The notes under the pieces: model-generated
What the model saw: the letters and a program-made list of their open reading frames with translations, nothing else
The model's database searches: none
What the model was told of the DNA's origin: nothing
Assembly: GCA_035945515.1 (NCBI GenBank)
Contig: DASZAE010000003.1
Span: 1-11,742, forward strand
Origin: RH2-MAG17b sp035945515
GTDB taxonomy: Bacteria; Acidobacteriota; Terriglobia; UBA7540
Length of the DNA stretch: 11,742 bases
Reading direction: 5' to 3'
Program-made: the position numbers and the translations under genes
Part shown: positions 6,477 to 11,678 of the stretch, piece after piece
Layout of the letters: the number at the start of each line of letters is the position of its first letter
Position numbering within the stretch: the first letter of the stretch is position 1

Positions 6477-6608
6477 GACCGTGAGCGAAGATTGTCTTAG
6501 GGAATATCCCGGATGTTTGCGCGGGCAACTTCCTGAAGCTTGCGAACATCTTCTTTGGGAGAGTTCTTTTTGCCGTGGTCACGGCAAAGGTATTTCCAGG
6601 AACTGACG

Positions 6609-7694
6609 ATGCCATCCATACCACCTGAAAAAGGTTCTGAATCGAGGGGCGCGGGCCTCCTTGAACCCAAGGAGGAACTCTATAGGCCTGCCTTTATTGA
6701 GAACCCGTCCCTGTTTTCTTCGCTTTGGAGCTTGATTCGGGAGGGCAAGCATACCGTCAAACCTACTGGGATCACCGCCAAGTATTATGAATCCCAGGCC
6801 GTGCTGCCCGTTTCAGACACCCGGCCCCTGATTACCGAACTGATCGACCGCATTAAGAGCCTGTGGGAAAAGCCTACGCCGCCTTCCATTCCGATCACGT
6901 CCAAGCCCATTGAAGTAGAAGATATCTGGAAGGATTATAAGCCGCAGAAAAGTTCGTGGCTCAATTCCCTTCTGGTGAATGCGGTAATCATAGCCGCGCT
7001 GTTTCTGCCCTATCTCATCTACGGGCCGCCGCACGTCCTGCGGAAGGAAAATGTGGTTCAGGTTGACCTTTCCGCTCCGCCAATGGCTCCCCCGGCGCCT
7101 AAGAAAATGGGCGGTGGAGGCGGCCAGCACGATAAAGCGCCCGCGACCAAAGGCTCGCCTCCGAAATTCGCGCTGCGGCAGCTTGCACCTCCTTTGGCGG
7201 TTGAGATTCCAAAGCCCAAGCTGCCGGTTGACCCCACTTTGCTCGGTCCACCAAATATTAAGATTCAGGTAGCTCAGAACGACATCTTTGGGATGCAGAA
7301 TGGCGTCCCTGGACCTCCGTCGATGGGCAATGGCAGCGGCACGGGCATCGGAAACGGCCATGGTGGCGGCTTGGGTGATGGCGATACGGCGGGCATGGGC
7401 GGCGGAGCTTATCAGGTGGGCGGCGGCGTCTCCTCGCCCATTCCTATTTATCAACCCGATCCGCCTTACACGGAGCAGGCGCGTGAAGCTAAATTCCAGG
7501 GTGACGTGGTGGTGGAAATCATCGTGCTCCCGGACGGCTCAGTGAGCAGCGTTCAGGTGGTAAAGCCCGCAGGCCTTGGACTTGACGAAAGCGCCCTGAA
7601 AACGGTAAAAACCTGGAAATTTAAGCCCGGGATGAAAAATGGTCACGCCGTCCCAGTGCAAATGCTCGTGGATGTCTCCTTCCGCCTTCTCTAA
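6609..7694 (+). CDS. TonB family protein with long cytoplasmic N-terminus and Gly-rich linker
   Basis: This 361-residue protein ends in a TonB C-terminal domain (about 280-361: YQPDPPYTEQAREAKFQGDVVVEI, then LPDGSVSSVQVVKP and ALKTVKTWKFKP). TonB proteins transmit the inner-membrane proton motive force, via ExbB/ExbD, to outer-membrane transporters. One membrane helix is at about 117-139. It is followed by a Pro-rich periplasmic stretch (154-214) and a Gly-rich linker (236-273). The roughly 115-residue charged region before the helix is much longer than the short cytoplasmic tail of classical TonB and has no motif I recognise. The start at 6609 is chosen because AGGA (6598-6601) lies 7 bases upstream. 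The frame stays open to an ATG at 6540, which lacks a ribosome site. No exbB or exbD is adjacent. The gene appears monocistronic, and its outer-membrane partner is unknown. Confidence 0.85.
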   Translation: MPSIPPEKGSESRGAGLLEPKEELYRPAFIENPSLFSSLWSLIREGKHTVKPTGITAKYYESQAVLPVSDTRPLITELIDRIKSLWEKPTPPSIPITSKPIEVEDIWKDYKPQKSSWLNSLLVNAVIIAALFLPYLIYGPPHVLRKENVVQVDLSAPPMAPPAPKKMGGGGGQHDKAPATKGSPPKFALRQLAPPLAVEIPKPKLPVDPTLLGPPNIKIQVAQNDIFGMQNGVPGPPSMGNGSGTGIGNGHGGGLGDGDTAGMGGGAYQVGGGVSSPIPIYQPDPPYTEQAREAKFQGDVVVEIIVLPDGSVSSVQVVKPAGLGLDESALKTVKTWKFKPGMKNGHAVPVQMLVDVSFRLL

Positions 7695-7769
7695 TCCCAA
7701 CTTCATGGTATGCTGGTGAGAACCTGAAACGACGAAGGGTTCTGCGGTTAGAATTTTGCGGGTTTTAGC

Positions 7770-7798
7770 TGTGGCGGCGGCCAGAGACTGCCGCTGGA
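7770..7798. repeat. Degenerate REP arm
   Basis: TGTGGCGGCGGCCAGAGACT followed by GCCGCTGGA resembles a standard arm with several substitutions (GTGG instead of GTAG, and a broken stem). It is probably a decayed copy. Confidence 0.45.
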
Positions 7799-7808
7799 AG
7801 ACAATTTT

Positions 7809-7823
7809 CCGAAGATTAGAAAA
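7809..7823 (+). repeat. 15-bp direct repeat CCGAAGATTAGAAAA, copy 1
   Basis: It is identical to 8188-8202, 379 bases further on. It contains ATTAGAAA, the reverse complement of the TTTCTAAT that ends both 42-bp repeats in this region. Confidence 0.6.
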
Positions 7824-7859
7824 TGGCTGGGGGGAATGCGCGAAACGCGCAAGAAATCG

Positions 7860-7901
7860 CGGAACGAACCCAAGAAGTTGTTTAGAATCAGCGTTTCTAA
7901 T
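7860..7901 (+). repeat. 42-bp direct repeat, copy 1
   Basis: This copy starts CGGAACGAACCCAAGAAG and ends GTTTCTAAT. It matches 8059-8100 at 40 of 42 positions. Its 3' part contains TTAGAA, seven bases, TTCTAA: an operator-like or small-hairpin dyad. Confidence 0.75.
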
Positions 7902-7950
7902 GGAAACTGTCTCATTCGTCTCAAAATCTCATCGTGACCCGATAGGCTTA

Positions 7951-8053
7951 TGGAGTGCGGCAGCTTGCTGCCGCTTTGACTGGGGGCGTGTCCCTCCCCC
8001 GCGCCCGAAGCAAGCTTCGGCGGAATACAGCGGGAGCAAGCGCCTGCACTCCA
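7951..8053. repeat. 103-bp imperfect palindrome headed by GGAG (REPIN-like)
   Basis: The ends TGGAGTGC (7951-7958) and GCACTCCA (8046-8053) are inverted repeats. The left arm folds as GCGGCAGC, TT, GCTGCCGC. The right arm is a looser copy (TGGAGTGCAGGCGCTTGCT on the minus strand) plus an inner hairpin around 8009-8022. It lies between the two 42-bp direct repeats. Confidence 0.7.
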
Positions 8054-8058
8054 AATTA

Positions 8059-8100
8059 CGGAACGAACCCAAGAAGTTGTTTAGAATCAATGTTTCTAAT
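8059..8100 (+). repeat. 42-bp direct repeat, copy 2
   Basis: This copy is identical to 7860-7901 except for two adjacent transitions (GC to AT) within the loop of the TTAGAA/TTCTAA dyad. The dyad arms are unchanged. Confidence 0.75.
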
Positions 8101-8120
8101 AATTGGATCATGCGCTTCTG

Positions 8121-8165
8121 GTAGCATCGGCATCCTGCCCGCAAAAGCCGACGAGACGGCGATAC
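8121..8165. repeat. Decayed GTAG palindrome pair
   Basis: GTAGCATCGGCATC on the left and, on the minus strand, GTATCGCCGTCTCGTCGGC on the right are weakly inverted copies around AAAA. They probably represent an old, degraded element. Confidence 0.35.
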
Positions 8166-8187
8166 AGATGCACTACAAAACAGTTAC

Positions 8188-8202
8188 CCGAAGATTAGAA
8201 AA
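8188..8202 (+). repeat. 15-bp direct repeat CCGAAGATTAGAAAA, copy 2
   Basis: An exact second copy of 7809-7823, ending 5 bases before the first ATG of mqnD. Its position in the mqnD leader makes a regulatory role conceivable. Confidence 0.6.
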
Positions 8203-8207
8203 AACTC

Positions 8208-9158
8208 ATGAAAAGCCTTGTTAATGGCACGGAGACGCTCACGACCCAAAAATCGGAGGCGATGCCGCGGCAACCCATCGAACTGACGCTGGCCCACAGC
8301 CCGGATTCCGACGACGCCTTTATGTTCTACGCGCTCGCCACCCGGAAGATTGCGACCGAGCCGTTAAAGTTCGTCCACACGCTGGAGGACATCCAAAGCC
8401 TGAATGCCAAGGCGGAAAAGGGTGTCTATGACATCACGGCGATCTCTTTCCACGCTTACCCTTATGTCGCCAGTCAGTATATTTTGCTGCCAAGCGGCGC
8501 AAGTTTTGGCGACCGCTACGGCCCCATGATTGTCGCCCGCGGGGTTATGAATCCCGCGGATTTAAAGGGCAAGCGCGTGGCGGTTCCGGGCAAAATGACC
8601 ACCGCTTATCTCACGCTGATGCTTTACCAGCCGGAGATTGAGCCGGTAGTGACGCCCTTTGACCGCATCCTTGAGGTTGTTGCCAAAGGCGAGGTCGATG
8701 CCGGCGTGGTCATCCACGAGGGACAGCTTACCTACGGCACGGAAGGTCTCAGCAAGGTGATCGATCTCGGCGAGTGGTGGCATCAAGAGACGGGCCTTCC
8801 CCTCCCCCTGGGTGGCAACGTGATCCGACGTTCGCTCGGCGAGGCGCTTGTGCGCCAGGTTTCGAGGACGCTGCGCGCGAGCATCCTTTACAGCCTGGAG
8901 CACCGCGAAGAAGCCTTAACGTATGCCATGCAATTCGCGCGCGGCCTTGATCATTTCACCGCAGATAAGTTTGTGTCCATGTATGTGAACGACTGGACCG
9001 TGAACTATGGCGGCAAAGGACGCGAGGCCGTGCAGCTGTTGCTAGATCGTGGTTTTGAGCGCGGCGTCTTGCCGCATCAGGTGAAGGCGGAGTTTGTGGA
9101 CGACGGCGAAACGGCGCCTTTTACTGCGCCGCCACTGCAAACTCACGAACACCGTTGA
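8208..9158 (+). CDS. mqnD: 1,4-dihydroxy-6-naphthoate synthase (futalosine menaquinone pathway)
   Basis: This protein of up to 316 residues belongs to the MqnA/MqnD family, which has a periplasmic-binding-protein-like fold. MqnD converts cyclic de-hypoxanthine futalosine to 1,4-dihydroxy-6-naphthoate in the futalosine route to menaquinone. The MqnD assignment rests on the block VIHEGQLTY (168-176), whose His170 aligns by eye with the proposed active-site His of the Thermus enzyme, and on DLGEWWHQETGLPLPLGG (187-204). Ligand-pocket blocks are HSPDSDDAFMFYAL (30-43) and PGKMTTAYL (128-136). The usual SPCPND is SPDSDD here. The start is uncertain. ATG 8208 has no good ribosome site. ATG 8262 (Met19) follows GGAGG by only 2 bases but coincides with where family homology begins, and residues 1-18 look non-conserved. 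No other mqn gene is in the window. Confidence 0.9.
   Translation: MKSLVNGTETLTTQKSEAMPRQPIELTLAHSPDSDDAFMFYALATRKIATEPLKFVHTLEDIQSLNAKAEKGVYDITAISFHAYPYVASQYILLPSGASFGDRYGPMIVARGVMNPADLKGKRVAVPGKMTTAYLTLMLYQPEIEPVVTPFDRILEVVAKGEVDAGVVIHEGQLTYGTEGLSKVIDLGEWWHQETGLPLPLGGNVIRRSLGEALVRQVSRTLRASILYSLEHREEALTYAMQFARGLDHFTADKFVSMYVNDWTVNYGGKGREAVQLLLDRGFERGVLPHQVKAEFVDDGETAPFTAPPLQTHEHR
8255..8259 (+). promoter_or_regulatory. GGAGG close to the alternative mqnD start
   Basis: GGAGG lies 2 bases before the in-frame ATG at 8262, closer than usual. It is the only strong Shine-Dalgarno near the 5' end of mqnD and argues that translation may begin at Met19. Confidence 0.4.
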
Positions 9159-9207
9159 TGGAAAAGTGTAGCGCAGGGTCCGTTTTTTGACCCTGCGGTA
9201 TTTTCCA
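9159..9207 (+). terminator. Terminator-like hairpin after mqnD
   Basis: Starting at the base after the mqnD stop, TGGAAAA pairs with TTTTCCA (9201-9207). Inside it, CGCAGGGTC (9172-9180) pairs with GACCCTGCG (9189-9197) around a T-rich loop. The inner stem is 9 perfect GC-rich pairs and is followed by GTATTTT. It could stop transcription of mqnD before the tRNA-Lys gene. Confidence 0.6.
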
Positions 9208-9256
9208 TTTCAGATTGGAGACAAGCCAGAGCGTTAAACGGCGAACGCTGCGCTAC
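9167..9256. repeat. GTAG-headed hairpin pair, GTAGCGCAG subtype
   Basis: GTAGCGCAG at 9168-9176 and its reverse complement CTGCGCTAC at 9248-9256 bound two separate hairpins: CGCAGGGTC/GACCCTGCG on the left and AGCGTT/AACGCT on the right. This is the same head-out layout as the REPINs elsewhere, in another sequence family. It overlaps the mqnD terminator-like hairpin. Confidence 0.6.
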
Positions 9257-9317
9257 CAAACCATTTTTCGGGTTTACGGATTGCAGCCTGCTCGAGTACG
9301 CTTGAAGGTAAGGATGT

Positions 9318-9389
9318 GGGCCGGTAGCTCAATGGTAGAGCACTGCCCTTTTAAGGCAGGGGTTCTGGGTTCGAGTCCCAGCCGGCTCA
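9318..9389 (+). tRNA. tRNA-Lys (anticodon UUU)
   Basis: The full cloverleaf folds. The acceptor GGGCCGG pairs with CCGGCTC (one G-T pair). The D stem is GCTC/GAGC, the anticodon stem CTGCC/GGCAG with loop CTTTTAA (anticodon TTT at 9350-9352), the variable loop has 5 bases, and the T stem CTGGG/CCCAG has loop TTCGAGT. The discriminator is A at 9389. The next bases are GAG, so CCA is not encoded and must be added by tRNA nucleotidyltransferase. The gene is 72 bases long and lies 36 bases upstream of folD, which may be read from the same promoter. Confidence 0.96.
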
Positions 9390-9425
9390 GAGATCATCCT
9401 AATCACCGCTCAAGGAGGTCTGCCT

Positions 9426-10358
9426 GTGCCCGCCCGCATTCTCAACGGCAATGAGATTGCCGCTTCGATTAAGACAGAGTTAACAAGTGAAATAAATGAG
9501 ATGAAAGCGCGCGGCCTCGTGCCCGGCCTCGCCGCGGTGCTGGTGGGCGAAAACCCGGCCTCGCAAATCTATGTTCGCAGCAAGGTGAAAACTTGTGAAG
9601 CCTTGGGTCTTTATAGCGACCTCATCAAGCTTCCGGCTACTGCCGGCACGGACGAAATCCTCGACCTTGTGAGCGGACTCAACGCGCGCAACGATATCGA
9701 TGGCATCCTGGTGCAACTCCCCCTCCCGCCCCAGGTGGACGCGAAAAAGGTGCTCCTGGCCATTAACCCGGCGAAAGACGTGGACGGGCTGCATCCGTTG
9801 AGCGCAGGCGGCCTTATGAGCGGCCGTCCGGGCCTGGTCCCTTGCACCCCCGCTGGCATCATTCAGATTCTCGACCGCAGCGGCATCCCCATCGCAGGTT
9901 CGCATGCCGTGGTGATCGGCCGCAGCGACATGGTGGGCAAGCCTGTTGCCTTGCTGCTGCTCCACCGAAACGCAACCGTCACCATCTGCCATTCTCAAAC
10001 CAAAAACCTTGCAGAGGTGGCGCGCGAAGCCGACATTCTCGTGGCCGCCATCGGCAAACCAGGCTTAGTAACCTGGGACTTCATCAAGCCGGGAGCGACC
10101 GTAATCGACGTGGGTACCACGCGGTTGACCACACCGGAAGAAGTCCGCGCCGCTTTCCGCGAGCCGGTCGGTCCGCTTGAACAGCTCGGCGCTAAAGGAG
10201 CCGTGCTGGCGGGTGACGTCCAGCCAGATGACGCGCGTGAGAAGGCGGGCGCCTATACCCCCGTGCCGGGCGGTGTCGGACCCTTGACCATCGCCATGCT
10301 GATGTCAAACACCGTGCGCGCCGCCCGCCTGAGGCGCGGCAGCGGTTTGCGGTCCTAA
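9426..10358 (+). CDS. folD: Bifunctional methylenetetrahydrofolate dehydrogenase / methenyltetrahydrofolate cyclohydrolase
   Basis: This 310-residue cytoplasmic enzyme interconverts 5,10-methylene-, 5,10-methenyl- and 10-formyl-tetrahydrofolate using NADP, supplying one-carbon units for purine and formyl-Met-tRNA synthesis. The N-terminal catalytic half shows GENPASQIYVRSK with Tyr49 and Lys53 in the YxxxK catalytic spacing, QLPLPP (97-102) and DVDGLHP (118-124). The Rossmann half shows VIGRSDMVGKP (163-173) and ends with PVPGGVGPLT (279-288). GRSDMVGKP carries Asp where GRSNIVGKP is usual, a change that should be tolerated. The start is GTG at 9426 with a strong AAGGAGG 7 bases upstream. The length is slightly above the usual 280-300 because of a short basic tail (RLRRGSGLRS). 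It follows tRNA-Lys closely. Confidence 0.97.
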   Translation: MPARILNGNEIAASIKTELTSEINEMKARGLVPGLAAVLVGENPASQIYVRSKVKTCEALGLYSDLIKLPATAGTDEILDLVSGLNARNDIDGILVQLPLPPQVDAKKVLLAINPAKDVDGLHPLSAGGLMSGRPGLVPCTPAGIIQILDRSGIPIAGSHAVVIGRSDMVGKPVALLLLHRNATVTICHSQTKNLAEVAREADILVAAIGKPGLVTWDFIKPGATVIDVGTTRLTTPEEVRAAFREPVGPLEQLGAKGAVLAGDVQPDDAREKAGAYTPVPGGVGPLTIAMLMSNTVRAARLRRGSGLRS

Positions 10359-10375
10359 CGAAAACTTTATAGGAT
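10347..10375 (+). promoter_or_regulatory. Candidate promoter for hicBA
   Basis: TTGCGG (10347-10352) and TAGGAT (10370-10375) are separated by 17 bases. The -10 matches 4 of 6, including the most conserved positions. The -35 overlaps the 3' end of folD. Transcription would start near 10382, about 27 bases before the hicB start. Confidence 0.35.
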
Positions 10376-10408
10376 TCAACAGAGCATATTTGCCGGACGG
10401 AGGATGCC

Positions 10409-10648
10409 GTGAAGTTTTACTCCTTTCAGATCGTCATCGAAAAAGAACCCGAGGACGACGGGTATTACGCCTACACTCCGACTCTGCCTGGGTGCTTTAG
10501 TAACGGCAAAACGATTGAAGAAACGAAGCACAACATTCGCCGCGCAATCGAACAGCATCTCGCGTCGATGCTAGATCATCAGCAACAGGTGCCACAAAAC
10601 GACCGTCTGGTGCATATTGAAGAACTTACTGTTGGGGTTCCTGAATGA
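10409..10648 (+). CDS. hicB: HicB-family antitoxin
   Basis: This 79-residue protein has the HicB-type partial RNase H fold signature: an FQIVIE strand (6-11), then DDGYYAYTPTLPGCFSNGKT (16-35) and TIEETKHNIRRAIEQHL (35-51). HicB antitoxins bind and block HicA, an mRNA-cleaving toxin, and many also repress their own operon. No helix-turn-helix or ribbon-helix-helix domain follows, since the protein ends shortly after the core, so DNA binding is not evident. The start is GTG at 10409, supported by GGAGG 5 bases upstream; no ATG is available at the conserved N-terminus. The stop codon overlaps the first ATG of the hicA frame as ATGA, the classic sign of translational coupling. The order is antitoxin first, the reverse of the E. 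coli hicAB locus but seen elsewhere. Solo HicB-like proteins exist, so the pairing is judged from the neighbour. Confidence 0.88.
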   Translation: MKFYSFQIVIEKEPEDDGYYAYTPTLPGCFSNGKTIEETKHNIRRAIEQHLASMLDHQQQVPQNDRLVHIEELTVGVPE

Positions 10649-10872
10649 GCCGGATGCCCTAGGTAACGAGCCGCGAGTTGGTCCGCTTCTTGAAATCGCA
10701 AGGCTTCGTTGAAGACTGTCAATCCGGGAGTCATCTCACGCTCTGGCATAAAGGGCGCAATATCTCCATTACTGTTCCTGTCCATTCTGGTTGTGAAATC
10801 GGAAGGGGATTAGCGGGGCGGATTCTCAAGGACGCGGGTTTTACAGTTGAAGATTATTTGCATTTGCGTTAG
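10645..10872 (+). pseudogene. hicA: HicA-family mRNA interferase toxin, interrupted by an amber codon near its start
   Basis: The frame starts at an ATG overlapping the hicB stop (ATGA) and reads Met-Ser-Arg-Met-Pro, then TAG at 10660, then VTSRELVRFLKSQGF and on to a stop at 10870-10872. Without the TAG it would be a normal-length HicA of about 75 residues. The catalytic motif GSH (28-30, numbering through the TAG) in SGSHLTLWHKG and the C-terminal GRILKDAGFTVEDY helix are intact. HicA toxins are small double-stranded-RNA-binding-domain-like ribonucleases that cleave mRNA and tmRNA, and the His is essential. Both in-frame ATGs (10645 and 10654) lie before the stop. The only usable later start is TTG 10678, which removes VTSRE and has no clear ribosome site. 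CAG to TAG, a single transition, would explain it. TAG is a normal stop elsewhere in this window (rluD, coaE), so general recoding is unlikely. It is either an inactivated toxin or one with weak alternative initiation. Confidence 0.75.
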
Positions 10873-10902
10873 CAAAAGGCATTTGCGCTGTTTTAATCCT
10901 TC

Positions 10903-11520
10903 ATGATTCTTACCTTCCCATGTTTCGGTCTTACCGGCGGAATCGCTTCCGGCAAGAGCGTGGCCGCCGCCGTATTTTCCGCGCTAGGGGCAAAGGTGGT
11001 TGACGCGGATCTGATCGCCCACGATCTGCTCCGCCCTCCGAGCAGCGCCTACAGCGCCGTTGTGCGCGAATTCGGCGAGGAAACGCTCACTGCGTCCGGG
11101 GAGATTGACCGCAAGGCCCTCGGCCGCCTCGTTTTTGCCGACGCTGAGAAACGCCTGCTACTGAACGGCATACTTCACCCGCACATTCTTGCACTGCAGG
11201 AAGAGATGGTGCGCGAGGCGCACGATCAAGATGCGCACGCGGTGATTGTGGTCGAGGCGGCGCTGATCTATGAGGCGGGTGTCAGCGAGAGATTCAGCAA
11301 GATAGTTGTCGCGTGGTGCCATCCGGATCAGCAAATTGAGCGGTTGATGGCGAAGACGGGCTTGCCGCGCGATCAGGCCGAGGCGCGCGTGGCCGCACAG
11401 ATGCCCACAGATGAAAAGCGACAATTGGCTGACTACGTCATCGACTGCTCCCGAGACATCGAGGACGCACGGCGCCAAGCGGCCGAGGTCTATGCGCAAC
11501 TCGCGCAGCTTGCCGGTTAG
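10903..11520 (+). CDS. coaE: Dephospho-CoA kinase
   Basis: This 205-residue P-loop kinase phosphorylates the ribose 3'-hydroxyl of dephospho-CoA with ATP, the last step of coenzyme A synthesis. The Walker A motif is at 9-19 (GLTGGIASGKS). Next come the VVDAD block (32-36), whose aspartate is the expected catalytic base, LNGILHPHI (87-95) and VVEAALIYEAG (116-126), where VxDxPLLxE is more common. The C-terminal lid and nucleoside region is VAAQMPTDEKRQLADYVIDCS. The length is typical. The chosen ATG at 10903 lacks a recognisable Shine-Dalgarno, but the P-loop starts six residues after it, so no shorter start is possible and no better upstream one was found. The gene follows the hicA frame by 30 bases and precedes tRNA-Ala. 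Confidence 0.96.
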   Translation: MILTFPCFGLTGGIASGKSVAAAVFSALGAKVVDADLIAHDLLRPPSSAYSAVVREFGEETLTASGEIDRKALGRLVFADAEKRLLLNGILHPHILALQEEMVREAHDQDAHAVIVVEAALIYEAGVSERFSKIVVAWCHPDQQIERLMAKTGLPRDQAEARVAAQMPTDEKRQLADYVIDCSRDIEDARRQAAEVYAQLAQLAG

Positions 11521-11535
11521 CGGTGACAAATTGTT

Positions 11536-11550
11536 TGTAGCGGCGAGCCG
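11536..11550 (+). repeat. Single short GTAG hairpin arm
   Basis: TGTAG is followed immediately by a small hairpin, GCGGC, GA, GCCGC (its first G is shared with GTAG). No inverted partner is visible. It lies 15 bases after the coaE stop and may be a REP singlet or chance. Confidence 0.4.
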
Positions 11551-11555
11551 CCTGC

Positions 11556-11585
11556 TTGACGACGGACGCTGTCTTCCCTCAACAT
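11556..11585 (+). promoter_or_regulatory. Candidate tRNA-Ala promoter
   Basis: TTGACG (11556-11561, 5 of 6 matches to TTGACA) and CAACAT (11580-11585) are 18 bases apart. The -10 keeps A at position 2 and T at position 6. Transcription would begin about 10 bases before the tRNA. Confidence 0.35.
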
Positions 11586-11601
11586 GGGTAAAAGCGTTTT
11601 C

Positions 11602-11677
11602 GGGCCTGTAGCTCAGTTGGGAGAGCACCTGGTTTGCAACCAGGGGGTCGGGAGTTCGAACCTCCCCAGGTCCACCA
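11602..11677 (+). tRNA. tRNA-Ala (anticodon UGC), CCA encoded
   Basis: The cloverleaf is complete. The acceptor GGGCCTG pairs with CAGGTCC, including a G3-U70 wobble pair, the main identity signal read by alanyl-tRNA synthetase. The D stem is GCTC/GAGC, the anticodon stem CCTGG/CCAGG with loop TTTGCAA (anticodon TGC at 11635-11637), and the T stem GGGAG/CTCCC has loop TTCGAAC. The discriminator is A, followed by encoded CCA at 11675-11677. A TIR-bounded element begins at 11679. Confidence 0.97.
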
Positions 11678-11678
11678 A

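Larger units (their letters stand above)
7695..8207. other. Gene-poor intergenic region packed with repeats
   Basis: These 513 bases between the TonB-like gene and mqnD hold no gene I can support. They contain a degenerate REP arm, two copies of a 42-bp direct repeat, two copies of a 15-bp repeat, a 103-bp imperfect palindrome and a decayed GTAG pair, each listed separately. A basic 33-codon frame at 7836-7937 spans the first 42-bp copy but has no sensible ribosome site. AGAACC (7719-7724) and GGTTCT (7738-7743) could form a weak hairpin after the TonB-like gene. Confidence 0.6.

Noticed and set aside
6304..6606. A 100-codon frame upstream of the TonB-like gene
   Set aside because: It begins next to the 6321-6387 REPIN, reads straight through it and the promoter region, and shows no family resemblance.
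6540..6608. A longer start for the TonB-like protein at 6540
   Set aside because: The extra 23 residues have no ribosome site, whereas AGGA lies 7 bases before the ATG at 6609.
7836..7937. A 33-codon basic small frame over the first 42-bp repeat
   Set aside because: The G-run before the ATG is too close to serve as a ribosome site, and the two repeat copies differ by a non-synonymous codon. It is noted in the repeat finding but not called as a gene.
7756..8124. A 122-codon frame in the repeat region before mqnD
   Set aside because: It is composed of translated repeats (degenerate REP, first 42-bp copy, GGAG palindrome and second 42-bp copy) and has no ribosome site or domain.
9215..9454. 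A 79-codon frame running through tRNA-Lys into folD
   Set aside because: It overlaps the complete tRNA and the start of folD. Its translation contains the typical artefact of a translated tRNA gene (AGSSMVEHCPFKAGVLGSSPS).
10645..10662. Genome-wide reassignment of TAG to an amino acid to explain the hicA amber
   Set aside because: rluD and coaE end at TAG at their expected family lengths, so TAG is an ordinary stop here.
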